Source: Actimicrobium antarcticum (GTDB taxonomy: Bacteria; Pseudomonadota; Gammaproteobacteria; Burkholderiales; Burkholderiaceae_D). Taken from it: a DNA stretch of 64,000 nucleotides. The position numbers and the translations under genes are program-made. Each line of letters opens with the position of its first letter. Positions within the stretch are counted from its first letter, which is position 1. The stretch covers positions 1-64,000 of the forward strand of contig NZ_BAAAZE010000013.1 in the NCBI RefSeq assembly GCF_039536745.1, in the 5' to 3' direction. This document shows positions 63,643-64,000 of the stretch, in pieces. The notes under the pieces are model-generated. The model had not been told where the DNA came from. It saw only the letters and a list, made by a program, of their open reading frames with translations, and ran no database searches.

Positions 63643-64000
63643 ATGAACGACCACCCACGCTCGCTGCACGACACCCCCCACGCAGCCGTCAATCGCCAGA
63701 CCTTCGATACCGTGATGGTGCCCACCTACGCACCCGCCCCGCTGGTGCCGGTGCGTGCGCTGGGGCTGGACCTGTGGGACCAGTCCGGCAAGCAGTATCT
63801 GGACTTCACTGCCGGGATCGCGGTGACCAGCCTCGGTCATGCCCATCCGGCCGTCGTCGATGCACTGTGCCAGCAAGCCAGCCAGCTCTGGCATCTGGGC
63901 AACGGCTACACCAACGAGCCGGTGCTGAAACTGGCGCAGGCGCTGACCGATGCCACCTTCGCCGAGCGGGCGTTTTTCTGCAATTCGGGTGCCGAAGCCA
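63643..64000 (+). CDS. Acetylornithine/succinylornithine aminotransferase family protein (partial)
   Basis: The first 119 residues of a class III PLP aminotransferase, cut by the window end. PTYAPAPLVPVRALGLDLWDQ, LDFTAGIAVTSLGHAHPAVV, LWHLGNGYTNEPVLKLAQAL and FCNSGAEA match AstC/ArgD, which act in arginine breakdown or synthesis. GGAG eight bases before the ATG supports the start. Whether it is astC (with astA/D/B following) or argD cannot be told here. Confidence 0.85.
   Translation, partial: MNDHPRSLHDTPHAAVNRQTFDTVMVPTYAPAPLVPVRALGLDLWDQSGKQYLDFTAGIAVTSLGHAHPAVVDALCQQASQLWHLGNGYTNEPVLKLAQALTDATFAERAFFCNSGAEA

Overview
The window looks like a chromosomal segment of a GC-rich betaproteobacterium. 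The gene families and their form (RpoD with a long N-terminal extension, HiPIP, OmpW, periplasmic MsrAB, a GlxA-type AraC regulator, OpgGH) suggest Burkholderiales, probably near Oxalobacteraceae. That placement is inference from gene content; no rRNA gene is present, and I saw no tRNA gene or CRISPR array.

Layout. 0-9 kb: SOUL-type protein, FNR-type promoter and OmpW, then an Lrp regulator divergent from a three-gene lysine degradation operon (lysine 6-dehydrogenase type enzyme, aminoadipate-semialdehyde dehydrogenase, 2-oxoadipate dioxygenase HglS). Next come a spherulin-4-like glycosidase behind a c-di-GMP-I (GEMM) riboswitch, an EamA exporter, and two tandem sibling small RNAs with matched promoters and covarying terminators. 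9-19.7 kb: orphan peptide-binding protein, metallo-beta-lactamase fold protein, cupin, alpha/beta hydrolase, a 516-residue unknown, a sirtuin, a WYL regulator and three small unknown genes. 19.7-21.3 kb: a scar made of fragments of two loci that also exist intact in the window, plus a beheaded chemotaxis receptor. 21.3-33.9 kb: flavodoxin-like reductase and AraC regulator, periplasmic MsrAB, a CusCBA-type Cu/Ag efflux operon, and a sulfur module (BigR-like persulfide sensor, PmpAB-like YeeE/YedE pair, divergent TsdA-like dihaem cytochrome).

33.9-44.3 kb: ATP-grasp-like protein with a small Met/Gly-rich membrane partner, BON lipoprotein, P-type ATPase, Tat amidase, DJ-1/PfpI protein, HiPIP, CYTH-CHAD protein and a GST. 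44.3-52.5 kb: an accessory-looking redox island with thioredoxin, CcdA, a frameshifted ECF sigma factor, peroxiredoxin, a 17-copy AAAGAC repeat, an MXKDX-repeat protein, an MsrP-like molybdoenzyme with a b561 cytochrome, a DUF1223 protein, an ECF sigma factor with an NrsF anti-sigma, and a decayed IS3-family transposase. 52.9-64 kb: opgGH (with an ambiguous opgH start), an internally deleted hybrid sensor gene, gabD, rpoD with about 350 extra N-terminal residues including a (Ala-Pro) repeat, remnants of a CDP-alcohol phosphatidyltransferase/CdsA-like gene pair, and the start of an astC/argD-type aminotransferase.

How the parts may work together. Amino-acid catabolism is represented by the lysine operon, gabD and the aminotransferase. 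Redox and metal stress is represented by MsrAB, Cus, the sulfur module and the sigma/NrsF island. Envelope functions are represented by OpgGH, OmpW and the c-di-GMP-controlled glycosidase. The most interesting signals are the tandem sibling RNAs, the riboswitch-glycosidase pair, the RpoD extension, the opgH frame ambiguity and the number of gene scars. All assignments were made by reading the sequence; no database search was run.
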